A stretch of DNA of 64,000 bases from an uncultured Eubacteriales bacterium (GCA_900545925.1 URAZ01000019.1:8296-72295), one strand, 5' to 3'. Counted from the stretch's first letter, positions 18,173 through 27,028 are shown. The notes: generated by a model from the sequence alone, not told the origin. Translations and numbers: made by a program.

Positions 18173-18535
18173 ATGGCGAAGCAGGAGGATTCCGGGCATT
18201 CGTTTTTGGCGTATTTCAAGCGAGCAACCAGCCCGTTGGCCGTTTTGCGGATCTTATCCGACAGGCCGATGTATGGGTATGAACTGATTCAGGAATTAAA
18301 ACAGCGTTCGGGCGGAAAATACCAGCTTTCCCTGCTGTATCCCGTCCTGTACCGGCTGGAAGAGCAGGGCTATCTCGAAATCAGTTCCAGTGAGATCGTA
18401 GACGGCCGTGCGCGGAATTACTATGCCGTTACACCTGCCGGACGGGACTATCTGCGGCAGACGCTGGCCGAGTATGCCGAGATTTCCGGTGTGTTTCAGC
18501 AGCTGATGGAGGATTGGGACGGACATGAAGCATAA
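18173..18535 (+). CDS. PadR-family transcriptional regulator
   Basis: Winged-helix regulator of 120 residues. The PadR core is clear: PLAVLRILSDRPMYGYELIQ, then SLLYPVLYRLEEQGYLE and RNYYAVTPAGRDYL. It is a different branch from the PadR at 4974, with a longer N-terminus (AKQEDSGHSFLAYFKRAT). ATG 18173 follows GGAGG by about 8 bases. It overlaps the next gene by 11 bases, the arrangement seen in PadR-plus-membrane-protein pairs, and probably autoregulates its operon. Confidence 0.92.
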   Translation: MAKQEDSGHSFLAYFKRATSPLAVLRILSDRPMYGYELIQELKQRSGGKYQLSLLYPVLYRLEEQGYLEISSSEIVDGRARNYYAVTPAGRDYLRQTLAEYAEISGVFQQLMEDWDGHEA

Positions 18536-18920
18536 TGACGCCGTGATCCGGCAATACTGCCGGGCGGTTGGAAAACGGCTGCCGCTCCCGGCGGCGCAGC
18601 GCAGACAGCTGCTGACCGGGCTGCGGGAGGAGTTGACCGAATCCGCGCCGGACTGCACCACGCTGGACGCGCTGATTGCCCATGTCGGCACACCGGACGA
18701 GGCCGCGCAGGAACTTTTAAGCGGAATCGCGCCGGAACGCGTGCAGGCCTATCAGAAAAAGCTGCACCGGCGGTATCTTTTGGCCGCTGTGCTGATCGTC
18801 GTGATCGTCTGCTGTGCAGCGCTGATCTATGCGCAGGTGATGATGGACAGTTCTGTTGCATATGCGGAAGAGCATATTACCATCCTGCCCACAACTGATC
18901 TGTCCGCAGCCGGACAATAG
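18525..18920 (+). CDS. PadR-associated helical membrane protein (HAAS/DUF1700-like)
   Basis: 131 residues: an N-terminal helical domain (residues 1-80; AAQRRQLLTGLREELTES... with GTPDEAAQELLSG) like those of PadR-partner proteins, one membrane helix near residues 84-106 (YLLAAVLIVVIVCCAALIY), and a short outside tail. It is much shorter than usual partners of this type, having only one membrane segment. It overlaps the PadR gene. A role as the regulated target or a membrane sensor for the repressor is inferred from context alone. Confidence 0.65.
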   Translation: MKHNDAVIRQYCRAVGKRLPLPAAQRRQLLTGLREELTESAPDCTTLDALIAHVGTPDEAAQELLSGIAPERVQAYQKKLHRRYLLAAVLIVVIVCCAALIYAQVMMDSSVAYAEEHITILPTTDLSAAGQ

Positions 18921-19038
18921 CACCAGGCGGTCATGCCACAAAACCGGCGCTTGTGTGTATTCTTTTTATCTGCGCCTTTGTGACCCTTCACCCGCAGGCG
19001 ACAAGTTCTCGCAATCCCCTTTTCCCTCAATATACGAA

Positions 19039-19076
19039 CCCGCGCGCATCCTGACGATGCGCGCGGGTTCCCTTTT
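19039..19076 (+). terminator. Rho-independent terminator
   Basis: Perfect 12-bp stem CCCGCGCGCATC / GATGCGCGCGGG with a 5-base loop followed by TTCCCTTTTT. It closes the PadR unit. The remaining bases between 18921 and 19172 show no gene. Confidence 0.92.
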
Positions 19077-19172
19077 TACCGGAATACGCAGAATTCCAAG
19101 TACCTGCCTATAGGAATTGACAGTTAGAAAGTCAGACCGCTGTGCCCCTGCAGAACAATACGAACAGGTTCC

Positions 19173-20153
19173 TCACACATATCCATACATCCCTCGGACG
19201 GAGACTTCGCCGGAGGCGATGGCGGCTTTGGTGCCGTCGGGGTAGGTGACGAGGAGGGCGGCTTCGGCGTCGATGCCGTCGGCGTGGGCGTAGGCCACGT
19301 CGTCGCCCCGGACAAGCTTGACATCCTGCCCGATGGTGATGCAGTGCGCAGAAAATTCTTGCAGCCAAGCGTCTTTTTCAGTAAACAGCGCCTGTTCCAT
19401 CTCAGAAAGCGACCGGACAAGGGCGGCAGCAAGGCGCGCGCGGTCGGGCCTTTGGCCGGTAAACGCTTCCAGACTGATTGACATGGCGCTGACCTCAGGC
19501 GGGAGTTCGACCTGCTCACAGTTGATGCCGATGCCGACGACGGCGTAATCGACCTCGCGCGATTCGGCCTCGATGCCGATCTCGGTGAGGATGCCGCAGA
19601 GTTTTTTTCCGCCAAGCACAAGGTCGTTCGTCCATTTGATATCGGGATACACACCGCTGACCGCGAACACCGCCCGTGCGGCGGCAACCGCAGCCATGGC
19701 CGTGAGGTGCATGAGCGCCTCCGGCTTTGCGTGCGGGCGCAGGATCACGCTGAAATACAGGCCGCCCGGCGGGGAGACGAAGGTACGGCCCCGGCGGCCC
19801 CGTCCGGCGGTCTGGCAGCCGGTCAGGATGGCCGTGCCGTCCGGCGCTCCCTCGGCGGCGAGGCGCTTGCAGGCGTTGTTCGTAGAATCCACGCTGGGCA
19901 CGGCAGTCGTCAGTGCCTGCCACGGGTGTCCAGACAGATGTGCACGCACGAGCGCCGTATCGAGCCGTTCGGGCACGAATGCGAGCGTATAACCGCGCTT
20001 CGGCGCGGCGTCAATTCCATAGCCCTCCTGCCGCAGCTGGTCGATGGTCTTCCAGACGGCGGCCCGGGTCACGCCGAAGGTCTTGCAGATGCCCTCGCCG
20101 GAGACGGGTTCCCGCGCATTTAACAGCAGGGAGAGAACTTCTTCTTTCAACAT
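19173..20153 (-). CDS. birA: Biotin operon repressor / biotin-protein ligase
   Basis: Bifunctional BirA: it attaches biotin to the acetyl-CoA carboxylase carrier protein and represses biotin genes as biotinyl-AMP-bound dimer. 326 residues. The N-terminal winged helix (residues 1-60, ICKTFGVTRAAVWKTIDQLRQEG) gives DNA binding. The catalytic domain carries VDSTNNACKRLA, GRGRRGRTFVSPPGGLYFS (the adenylate-binding GRGRxGR loop) and IKWTNDLVLGGKKLCGILTE. It is divergent from bioY with a clear operator between them, which explains how it would control both. Confidence 0.95.
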   Translation of the reverse strand: MLKEEVLSLLLNAREPVSGEGICKTFGVTRAAVWKTIDQLRQEGYGIDAAPKRGYTLAFVPERLDTALVRAHLSGHPWQALTTAVPSVDSTNNACKRLAAEGAPDGTAILTGCQTAGRGRRGRTFVSPPGGLYFSVILRPHAKPEALMHLTAMAAVAAARAVFAVSGVYPDIKWTNDLVLGGKKLCGILTEIGIEAESREVDYAVVGIGINCEQVELPPEVSAMSISLEAFTGQRPDRARLAAALVRSLSEMEQALFTEKDAWLQEFSAHCITIGQDVKLVRGDDVAYAHADGIDAEAALLVTYPDGTKAAIASGEVSVRGMYGYV

Positions 20154-20191
20154 GATAATTATCCCCTTGATTTTTCGTTCAGTTTCGTGTA

Positions 20192-20222
20192 TTGTAAACC
20201 TGTTTCTAAATTTGGTTTACAA
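20192..20222. promoter_or_regulatory. BirA operator between birA and bioY
   Basis: TTGTAAACC (20192-20200) and GGTTTACAA (20214-20222) are a perfect inverted repeat with a 13-base spacer, the known BirA recognition pattern. It lies 14 bases before bioY and 38 before birA, so one site can repress both when biotin is plentiful. Confidence 0.92.
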
Positions 20223-20236
20223 AAGGAGAACTTCTT

Positions 20237-20791
20237 ATGCAGCACAGAAAGACATTGATGCTGGTTCTGACGGCACTGTTCGCCGCGCTGACGGCAATCG
20301 GCGCATTTTTCAAGATTCCCTTCGCGCTGGCGGCGATTTCGCTGCAATTCCTGTTCACGGCCATGGCGGGCATTCTGCTCGGCGCGGGATACGGCGCGCT
20401 GTCGCAGGGCGTGTATGTGCTGATTGGGCTGGTCGGCGTGCCGATTTTCGCGCTGGGCGGCGGATTTTCCTATGTCCTGCAGCCGACGTTCGGCTTTTTG
20501 CTGGGTCTGATCCCGTCGGCGTTTGTGATTGGGAAGCTGGCGAAGCGGCCCCTGACCTTCTGGGGGACGGCGCTTGCCATGCTGGCAGGGCTGGCCGTTC
20601 TGTACGCAATCGGCGTGCCGTATATGGCGCTGATTGCAAACGCATATCTGGGCAAAGGGCTGACGTTCTGGCAAGTCATCAAAAACGGCATGCTGATCTA
20701 TCTGCCGGGCGATCTGCTGAAAATTGCGCTGGGAAGCTTTCTATGCGTCGCCATCACGCGGCGGCTGCCGCAGGTGTTCGCGGCGGCCTGA
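20237..20791 (+). CDS. bioY: Biotin transporter, S component (BioY)
   Basis: Biotin-binding membrane component of an ECF transporter, 184 residues with about six helices. The BioY signatures are visible: IPFALAAISLQFLFTAMAGILLG early on, YVLIGLVGVPIFALGGG in the middle, and LPGDLLKIALGSFL near the C-terminus. The ATG follows AAAGGAG by about 9 bases. The ECF ATPases and T component are not in the window, so it presumably uses a shared housekeeping module. The BirA site immediately upstream fixes biotin as substrate and effector. Confidence 0.95.
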   Translation: MQHRKTLMLVLTALFAALTAIGAFFKIPFALAAISLQFLFTAMAGILLGAGYGALSQGVYVLIGLVGVPIFALGGGFSYVLQPTFGFLLGLIPSAFVIGKLAKRPLTFWGTALAMLAGLAVLYAIGVPYMALIANAYLGKGLTFWQVIKNGMLIYLPGDLLKIALGSFLCVAITRRLPQVFAAA

Positions 20792-20924
20792 TCTCCGCTT
20801 TTCCTTTATAGAATCACACTTTTTGCCGCTTGTCAACTGTGTGCGTCATCGGTTACTTGGGCGGTTCTTGCCAAAAGCGCCCAAACAGGCGTATCCCGTT
20901 TCGTGCATTTTTCCGAATTGCGCC

Positions 20925-20953
20925 TTGACAGACACGCGGCAAACCGGTACAAT
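20925..20953 (+). promoter_or_regulatory. Promoter of rny
   Basis: TTGACA (20925-20930) and TACAAT (20948-20953) with 17-base spacing, a near-consensus vegetative promoter giving a roughly 110-base leader. The part of the gap from 20792 to 20924 shows nothing recognisable. Confidence 0.85.
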
Positions 20954-21072
20954 GTAGGGTAGGATTTGTATGGCTGTAATGGGACTTGGGGAAGCTCATT
21001 GCGCTTTATGATTCAAGTCGCCGGAGTGCCGGCGTACCCAATACTGAAAACAGGAGGTGTGATTCGCAGTTT

Positions 21073-22626
21073 ATGGAATTTAATACGCTATGCCTCATCA
21101 TTAGCATCGCGGCAATCGTGCTCTGCGCGGTTTTCTTCGCGGCCGGCGTTCTGTACCGCAAAAAGGTTGCGGAAAAGCAGATCGGTTCCGCCGAAGAGGA
21201 AGCCCGGCGCATCATCAACGAAGCCATCAAGGGCGGAGAAAGCAAAAAGCGCGAAATGCTGCTCGAGGCTAAGGAAGAGATCCATAAATCACGCAGCGAA
21301 TATGAGCAGGAGGTCAAGGAGCGCCGCGCGGAAGTCTCCAAGCAGGAGCGCCGTCTGCAGCAGAAGGAAGAAGCCCTTGACAAGAAGATCAATCTTCACG
21401 AGAAGAAAGAGGACGAGTTGGCCAAGAAGATCGCGGCCATCGACAAGAAGCAGGAAGAGGTCGATTCTCTCAAGCGCAGCCAGATGGAGGTTCTGGAAAA
21501 GATCTCCGGCCTGACGCAGGACGAAGCCAAGGCCTATATCCTCAAGGACGTCGAAGACGACGTGCGCCACGAAACTGCGATGAAGATCAAGGAAATCGAA
21601 GCGCAGATGAAGGAAGAGGCCGACCAGACCGCCCGCGAGATCATCGCCACCGCCATCCAGCGCTGCGCGGCAGACCATGCCGCCGAAACGACCGTCTCCG
21701 TCGTCCCGCTGCCCAACGATGAAATGAAGGGCCGCATCATCGGCCGCGAGGGCCGCAACATCCGCACCCTTGAAACCATCACCGGCGTTGACCTCATCAT
21801 CGACGACACCCCGGAGGCCATCACAGTTTCCTCGTTCGATCCCGTCCGCCGTGAGGTCGCACGGCTTGCGCTCGAAAAGCTGATTGCCGACGGCCGCATC
21901 CATCCGACCCGCATTGAAGACATGGTTGAAAAGGCTCGCCGCGAGGTTGACCACACCATCAAGGTTGAAGGCGAACGCGCGACGTTTGAAACCGGTGTCC
22001 ACAATCTGCATCCCGAACTCATTAAGCTTCTGGGCCGCCAGAAATACCGCACGTCCTATGGCCAGAACGTGCTGAATCACTCCATTGAGGTTGCGCATAT
22101 TGCGGGTCTGATGGCGTCCGAACTTGGCGTCGATGTGACGCTGGCAAAGCGTGCCGGTCTGCTGCACGACCTCGGCAAGTCCGTTGACCACGAGATGGAA
22201 GGCAGCCACGTCCAGTTGGGCGTCGAACTCGCCAGAAAGTACAAGGAGAACCCCGTCGTCATCAACGCCATCGAGGCGCACCATGGCGATGTTGAGCCGC
22301 AGACCGTTATTGCCTGCCTCGTACAGGCCGCCGACGCAATCTCCGCTGCACGCCCCGGTGCACGCCGTGAGAACGTCGAGAACTATATCCGCAGGCTCGA
22401 AAAGCTGGAAGAACTGACGAACTCCTTCCCCGGCGTCGAAAAGGCCTACGCCATTCAGGCCGGCCGCGAGGTCCGCGTAATGGTCAAGCCCGAAGAGGTT
22501 ACAGAGGACAATATGATCCTTTTGGCCCACGATCTTGCCAAGAAGATCGAGTCCGAACTCGAGTACCCCGGCCAGATCAAGGTCAACGTCATCCGCGAAA
22601 CGAAAGCAGTCGAATACGCGAAATAA
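21073..22626 (+). CDS. rny: Ribonuclease Y
   Basis: Membrane-tethered endoribonuclease that starts mRNA decay in Firmicutes. 517 residues, the usual length. Order: N-terminal membrane helix (LCLIISIAAIVLCAVFFAAG, residues 6-25), long charged coiled coil to about residue 200, KH RNA-binding domain (LPNDEMKGRIIGREGRNIRT), then the HD metal-dependent phosphodiesterase domain with HSIEVAHIAGLMA and AGLLHDLGKSVDHE. ATG 21073 gives a normal N-terminus; a GGAGG is present but about 16 bases upstream, which is long. Confidence 0.96.
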   Translation: MEFNTLCLIISIAAIVLCAVFFAAGVLYRKKVAEKQIGSAEEEARRIINEAIKGGESKKREMLLEAKEEIHKSRSEYEQEVKERRAEVSKQERRLQQKEEALDKKINLHEKKEDELAKKIAAIDKKQEEVDSLKRSQMEVLEKISGLTQDEAKAYILKDVEDDVRHETAMKIKEIEAQMKEEADQTAREIIATAIQRCAADHAAETTVSVVPLPNDEMKGRIIGREGRNIRTLETITGVDLIIDDTPEAITVSSFDPVRREVARLALEKLIADGRIHPTRIEDMVEKARREVDHTIKVEGERATFETGVHNLHPELIKLLGRQKYRTSYGQNVLNHSIEVAHIAGLMASELGVDVTLAKRAGLLHDLGKSVDHEMEGSHVQLGVELARKYKENPVVINAIEAHHGDVEPQTVIACLVQAADAISAARPGARRENVENYIRRLEKLEELTNSFPGVEKAYAIQAGREVRVMVKPEEVTEDNMILLAHDLAKKIESELEYPGQIKVNVIRETKAVEYAK

Positions 22627-22632
22627 AACCAA

Positions 22633-22667
22633 CGGCGCCCGGGCAGATGCCCGGGCGCCGATTTTTT
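22633..22667. terminator. Terminator after rny
   Basis: Perfect 12-bp stem CGGCGCCCGGGC / GCCCGGGCGCCG with a 4-base loop followed by ATTTTTT, between convergent rny and the flavoenzyme gene. Confidence 0.95.
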
Positions 22668-22676
22668 CTGCAAGCT

Positions 22677-24737
22677 TCAGATTTTCATGGCTGCTTCGTA
22701 GGCACGCCAGACGACGGAACGGAGATTTCCGACGCGCAGGCAGTCGCCGACGAGCTGGACGTTTTTATGGCCCTTCTCCTCGACGAGCGGCGTGGAGATA
22801 TAGCCGGCGGAGGAAATAACCGTGTCGCACGGGATCTCGACGGCGGAGCCGTCCTTCGCCGCGCAGACGATGGAGCCGTCTTTGACCTCGCGGAGCGTCG
22901 TTTCCAGATAGACAGGAACCTGCTTCCACGCAAACCACTCACGCAGATACGAACTGTTTGCAAGACAGACGCCCTTCTGGGACACCAGATCGTCCTTCAT
23001 TTCGACAATCGTAACGTCCTTGCCCTGCAATGCGAGTTCATATGCTATCTCGCAGCCGGTCAGACCGCCGCCCACGACGGCGATTTTTTCACCCACTGGC
23101 GCGCCGAGCAGATACTCGCAGGCTTCGAGCATCTTCTCATGGCCGGGAACCTTTTTAAGCACGCGCGGGGTCGAGCCGGTGGCGATGATCACGGGATCGG
23201 AGCCAAAGGATTCGATCTCCTTGACCTCCGTATTCAGCCGGACCTCAACGCCAAGCTTTTCCATCTCGCGGCGGTACCATGTCAGAAGGTCACGGAGCTT
23301 GCCCTTATAGCTTTCGGACGAGGCCGCAATGAACGTGCCGCCAAGCACACCGGACTTTTCATAGATAATCGGCTTATGGCCGCGCAGCGTCAGCACGCGG
23401 GCAGCCTCCATGCCGCCGATGCCGCCGCCGACGATATGAACAGTCTTCGGCGCATCCGTCTTTTTGATATAGTGCTTGTCCCACTGCATCATCTCCGCGT
23501 TGACCGCGCAGCGCGCCAGATGCAGAGAGTCGCTCAAATCCTGATCGTTCGGCACGCCCTTATAGTGGCACATGTTGAAGCAGCCATTGTGGCAGAGAAT
23601 GCACGGGCGGATATCGGCCTCGCGGTCTTCGAGCACCTTGGTAAACCATTCCGGGTCAGCCAGGAAGTTGCGAGCAAAGCCCGCGCCGTCAAGTTTTCCT
23701 GCAGCGACGGCCTCGGCTGCGGCATCCAGCGTCATGCGCCCCGCGCAGACGACGGGGATATCGACGAAGTTTTTGATATGCTCGACCTCGGCCAGATTGC
23801 AGTTTTCAGGCATATACACCGGCGGATGCGCCCAGTACCACGCGTCATAGGTTCCGTTGTCGCAGTTGAGCATGTCATAGCCTGCGTCCTGCAGGAATTT
23901 CGCGGCAATCTCGGACTCGGCCATGTCGCGGCCTGCTTCGACGTAGTCCTCGCCGGGCAGCGCGCCCTGCCGGAAGCCCTTGGTCTTCGAGACGACGGAA
24001 TAGCGCAGCGACACCGGGAAATCCGGGCCGCAGGCGGCCTTGATGGCCTTGACGATCTCAGCGGCGAAGCGGTAGCGGTTTTCCAGACTGCCGCCGTACT
24101 CATCCGTGCGCTTGTTGACGTAATGGAGCGTAAACTGGTCGAGCAGATAGCCCTCGTGCACAGCATGAACCTCCACGCCGTCAACGCCCGCGTCCTTGAG
24201 CAGTTTGGAGCTCTTGGCGAACGAGTCAATGAACTCCTGAATTTCCTCCTTCGTCATCTCGCGTGACGGCAGCTTGTCCGACCACCGGTTGGGTGACGGA
24301 CTGGCCGTGGCCGTGATCTTGTCGAGATCCATGACCGGCTTCGACAGCACACGCAGCACGGGATTGTTATAAAGCTTTTCCATCATCTCGGACACGGTAA
24401 AGCTGCGGCCGAAGCCCGCCGTCAGCTGCACGAACAACTTCGCGCCCGTCTTGTGGAATTCCGGCATCCACTTTGCCAGATCTTCGTACATTTTCTTGTT
24501 CTTGTGCAGCCACTGGCCGTACATTGGGTTATACACCGGCTGACAACCGGGCAGGACAAGACCGGCGTTGTTTTTCGCAACCTCCAGAATGAAGCGCGCG
24601 CCGTCCTTGTCAAAATGGTTCCATTCCATCCAGCCGAACAGGTCTGTGCCGCCCATGCTGGTGAGCACGATGCGGTTCTTGATCTCGACCTTGCCGATCT
24701 TCCACGGCGTCAGCAAAGGCTTATAGCGTTCCTTCAA
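22677..24737 (-). CDS. Old-yellow-enzyme/Fe-S flavin oxidoreductase (2-enoate reductase / dienoyl-CoA reductase family)
   Basis: Multidomain reductase of 686 residues that would pass electrons from NAD(P)H through FAD and a 4Fe-4S cluster to FMN to reduce an activated C=C bond. Residues 1-370 form the FMN barrel, including VEVHAVHEGYLLDQF and NKRTDEYGGSLENRYRF. Cluster cysteines are C379, C382 and C386 with the fourth probably C410, more widely spaced than the usual 11-12 residues. Two Rossmann motifs follow (HIVGGGIGGMEAARVL and IAVVGGGLTGCEIAYEL). The start is TTG 24737 with GGGGAG 7 bases upstream. Relatives act on enoates, cinnamates and bile-acid intermediates; substrate unknown. Confidence 0.88.
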   Translation of the reverse strand: MKERYKPLLTPWKIGKVEIKNRIVLTSMGGTDLFGWMEWNHFDKDGARFILEVAKNNAGLVLPGCQPVYNPMYGQWLHKNKKMYEDLAKWMPEFHKTGAKLFVQLTAGFGRSFTVSEMMEKLYNNPVLRVLSKPVMDLDKITATASPSPNRWSDKLPSREMTKEEIQEFIDSFAKSSKLLKDAGVDGVEVHAVHEGYLLDQFTLHYVNKRTDEYGGSLENRYRFAAEIVKAIKAACGPDFPVSLRYSVVSKTKGFRQGALPGEDYVEAGRDMAESEIAAKFLQDAGYDMLNCDNGTYDAWYWAHPPVYMPENCNLAEVEHIKNFVDIPVVCAGRMTLDAAAEAVAAGKLDGAGFARNFLADPEWFTKVLEDREADIRPCILCHNGCFNMCHYKGVPNDQDLSDSLHLARCAVNAEMMQWDKHYIKKTDAPKTVHIVGGGIGGMEAARVLTLRGHKPIIYEKSGVLGGTFIAASSESYKGKLRDLLTWYRREMEKLGVEVRLNTEVKEIESFGSDPVIIATGSTPRVLKKVPGHEKMLEACEYLLGAPVGEKIAVVGGGLTGCEIAYELALQGKDVTIVEMKDDLVSQKGVCLANSSYLREWFAWKQVPVYLETTLREVKDGSIVCAAKDGSAVEIPCDTVISSAGYISTPLVEEKGHKNVQLVGDCLRVGNLRSVVWRAYEAAMKI

Positions 24738-24866
24738 AACGATTCTCCCCTTTTTGTTTGTGATGCGCGGACGCTTCCGCGTACCTGCTTACTTTCAGTT
24801 TAAACGAAAGCGCGCCAAATGTCACGGTTTATTTTCACAAATCTGCCCAAAAGCGCTGCAAATCCC

Positions 24867-24895
24867 TTGACAGTGTGTAGTCCTGTCTTTATGAT
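24867..24895 (+). promoter_or_regulatory. Promoter of tcdA
   Basis: TTGACA (24867-24872), 17 bases, TATGAT (24890-24895); it lies 34 bases before the ATG. Confidence 0.85.
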
Positions 24896-24929
24896 AAGCC
24901 TATAACTTCTATATGTAATCGAGGGACTT

Positions 24930-25685
24930 ATGCTCAATCAATTTTCGAGAACGCAGCTTCTGCTCGGCGCGGAGGCCATGGAAAAGCTGAAGGGTGCGCA
25001 TGTGGCCGTGTTCGGCATCGGCGGCGTGGGCGGCTATGTCTGTGAAGCGCTTGTGCGCAGCGGTGTCGGCGCGTTTGATCTTGTCGATGACGACAAGGTC
25101 TGCCTGACGAACCTCAACCGGCAGATCATTGCCACACGCAAGACCGTCGGCAAATACAAGGTTGAGGTCATGCGCGACCGCATTCTGGAGATCAACCCGG
25201 ACTGCGATGTGCGCGTGCACCAGTGCTTCTATTTGCCGGAGACGGCGGATCAGTTTGATTTTTCGACGTACGACTATGTGGTCGATGCCGTCGATACCGT
25301 AACAGCCAAGGTCACGCTGGTTCTGGAGGCGCAGAAGGCGGGCGTCCCCATCATCAGCTGCATGGGCGCGGGCAACAAACTCGACCCGACCCGCTTTCGC
25401 GTAGCCGATATCTACAAGACCAGCGGCTGCCCGCTGGCGCGCGTGATGCGCACGGCGCTCAGAAAGCGCGGCGTGAAGCATCTGAAGGTCGTCTATTCTG
25501 ACGAAATTCCGACCAGGCCCATTGAAGACATGTCCATCAGCTGCCGCAGCCACTGCATCTGCCCGCCGGGCGCCAAGCACAAGTGTACCGAACGCCGCGA
25601 TATCCCAGGCAGCACGGCTTTCGTACCGTCTGTGGCAGGGCTGATCATTGCGGGTGAGGTCGTAAAGGATCTCGCAAAACGCTGA
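24930..25685 (+). CDS. tcdA: tRNA threonylcarbamoyladenosine dehydratase
   Basis: ThiF/MoeB/E1-like ATP-dependent enzyme that cyclises t6A37 of tRNA to ct6A. 251 residues. The nucleotide-binding glycine loop VFGIGGVGGYVCEALVRSG is at residues 28-46, followed by FDLVDDDKVCLTNLNRQI, the adenylation signature; the domain DYVVDAVDTVTAK and the CGAGNKLDP-like segment (CMGAGNKLDPTRFRVADI) match TcdA rather than MoeB or ThiF. A C-terminal CICPPGAKHKC pair of cysteines is present. It lies 13 bases ahead of the phosphodiesterase gene, so the two are one unit. Confidence 0.93.
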   Translation: MLNQFSRTQLLLGAEAMEKLKGAHVAVFGIGGVGGYVCEALVRSGVGAFDLVDDDKVCLTNLNRQIIATRKTVGKYKVEVMRDRILEINPDCDVRVHQCFYLPETADQFDFSTYDYVVDAVDTVTAKVTLVLEAQKAGVPIISCMGAGNKLDPTRFRVADIYKTSGCPLARVMRTALRKRGVKHLKVVYSDEIPTRPIEDMSISCRSHCICPPGAKHKCTERRDIPGSTAFVPSVAGLIIAGEVVKDLAKR

Positions 25686-25698
25686 GGAGGGACTGTTT

Positions 25699-26244
25699 AT
25701 GAAACTCATGATTGCATCGGATATCCACGGCGCGGCAGGCTATTGCCGTGACCTGCTTTCCGCGTTTGACCGGGAAGGAGCAGCCCGACTCCTGCTTCTG
25801 GGTGACATTCTCTACCACGGCCCGCGCAACGATCTGCCGGACGAATATGCCCCCAAACAGGTGCTGGCCATGCTCAACGAACGGCGAGACCGGCTCTTCT
25901 GCGTCCGCGGCAACTGCGACACGGAGGTTGACCAGATGGTGCTGAACTTCCCGATTCTGGCCGATTACAGCATCTTCCCGGTTGGAAACCGGCTGATCTA
26001 CGCCACGCACGGCCACGTCTACAACACCGCGCACCTGCCGCCGCTCTGCCCCGGCGATATTCTCCTGCACGGCCATACACATGTACCCGCGTGGGAGCCG
26101 TTCGGCGAGGAAAACCTCTATTTGAACCCCGGCTCTGTCTCCATTCCGAAAAACGGCTCCGCACGCGGCTATCTGACGCTGGAAGACGGCGTTTTTCAGT
26201 GGAAAACGCTTTCCGGCGACGTATACCATACGCTCACGCTGTAA
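25699..26244 (+). CDS. yfcE: YfcE-type metallophosphodiesterase
   Basis: Small calcineurin-like phosphoesterase of 181 residues that cleaves phosphodiesters in vitro; cellular substrate unsettled for the family. Metal-binding motifs in order: ASDIHGA (D-x-H), LLLGDILYHGPRND (GD), VRGNCDTE (GNC/HD), YATHGHVYN and ILLHGHTHVPAWE (GHTH). ATG 25699 follows GAGGAGGG by about 8 bases, 13 bases after tcdA, and the transcript ends at the strong terminator that follows. Confidence 0.9.
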   Translation: MKLMIASDIHGAAGYCRDLLSAFDREGAARLLLLGDILYHGPRNDLPDEYAPKQVLAMLNERRDRLFCVRGNCDTEVDQMVLNFPILADYSIFPVGNRLIYATHGHVYNTAHLPPLCPGDILLHGHTHVPAWEPFGEENLYLNPGSVSIPKNGSARGYLTLEDGVFQWKTLSGDVYHTLTL

Positions 26245-26266
26245 TATGGTGCTTATACACAGCAAA

Positions 26267-26306
26267 AACAGGCTTCCCATCGAACCCGTTCGATGGGAAG
26301 CCTGTT
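26267..26306. terminator. Bidirectional terminator, 19-bp perfect stem
   Basis: AACAGGCTTCCCATCGAAC (26267-26285) is perfectly complementary to 26288-26306 with only a 2-base apex, with A-run and T-rich flanks. It separates convergent yfcE and racemase genes. Confidence 0.93.
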
Positions 26307-26320
26307 GTCTGTTTGCCGGT

Positions 26321-27028
26321 TCATTCGCCCTTGACTTTGTAGCCGCAGATGCGGATAGCAGCCTTCGCAAGTTCTGCCGTCGGGTCAACGAATGGCCCGG
26401 GCTGCGGCAAAGTATCGGCGATAATAGGCAATTCCGTGCAGCCGAGGATAAAATAGTCCGCGCCGCGCGCGCGAAGTCCGTCCAGAAGCGCCTGCCATGC
26501 ACCCTGCTCCGGTTCAAGCGGCTTGGATGCCTTCACAACATCGTAGATCAGGTGCATCAGCACATCCTGCTCGCCTTCGTCCGGCACAAGACAGTGCACG
26601 CCCTGTGCATTCAGCGCCTTTTCATAAAGGCCGGTTGCAAGCGTGCCCTTCGTTGCGAGGATTGCAGCGGTCTGGCCGGGAAAATCCTTTGCGCATGTCT
26701 TCGCCGTAGCCTCGAGCATACTGAGAAACGGCAGGCTTGTCATGGCCTGCAGGCGGGGAAGGAAATAATGCGCGGTGTTGCACGGCATGATAACGCAGTC
26801 CGCGCCGCAGCGCTCCAACGAGCGCAGAGCCGAGGCCATTTCCGGCACAGGATCCGGCCCGCCGGACAAAATTGCTGCCGTGCGGTCTGGAATGCGAGCG
26901 TTGGAATCGATATAGACGCGGATGTGCTCGTTGTCGCAGGCTGCATCTGTCAGAAGCGTGATCTTGCGGAACAAATCCGCCGTTGCAAGCGGTCCCATGC
27001 CGCCTAAAATGCCGATGGTCTTACCCAT
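26321..27028 (-). CDS. Aspartate/glutamate racemase family protein
   Basis: PLP-independent amino-acid racemase of 235 residues. The two catalytic cysteines are present: C83 in MPCNTAHYF and C197 in LGCTELPII, and the N-terminus GILGGMGPLATADLF is the aspartate-racemase hallmark rather than MurI. It probably supplies D-aspartate or a related D-amino acid to the cell wall, but substrate specificity is inferred. AAGGAGG lies about 7 bases before ATG 27028. Confidence 0.9.
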   Translation of the reverse strand: MGKTIGILGGMGPLATADLFRKITLLTDAACDNEHIRVYIDSNARIPDRTAAILSGGPDPVPEMASALRSLERCGADCVIMPCNTAHYFLPRLQAMTSLPFLSMLEATAKTCAKDFPGQTAAILATKGTLATGLYEKALNAQGVHCLVPDEGEQDVLMHLIYDVVKASKPLEPEQGAWQALLDGLRARGADYFILGCTELPIIADTLPQPGPFVDPTAELAKAAIRICGYKVKGE

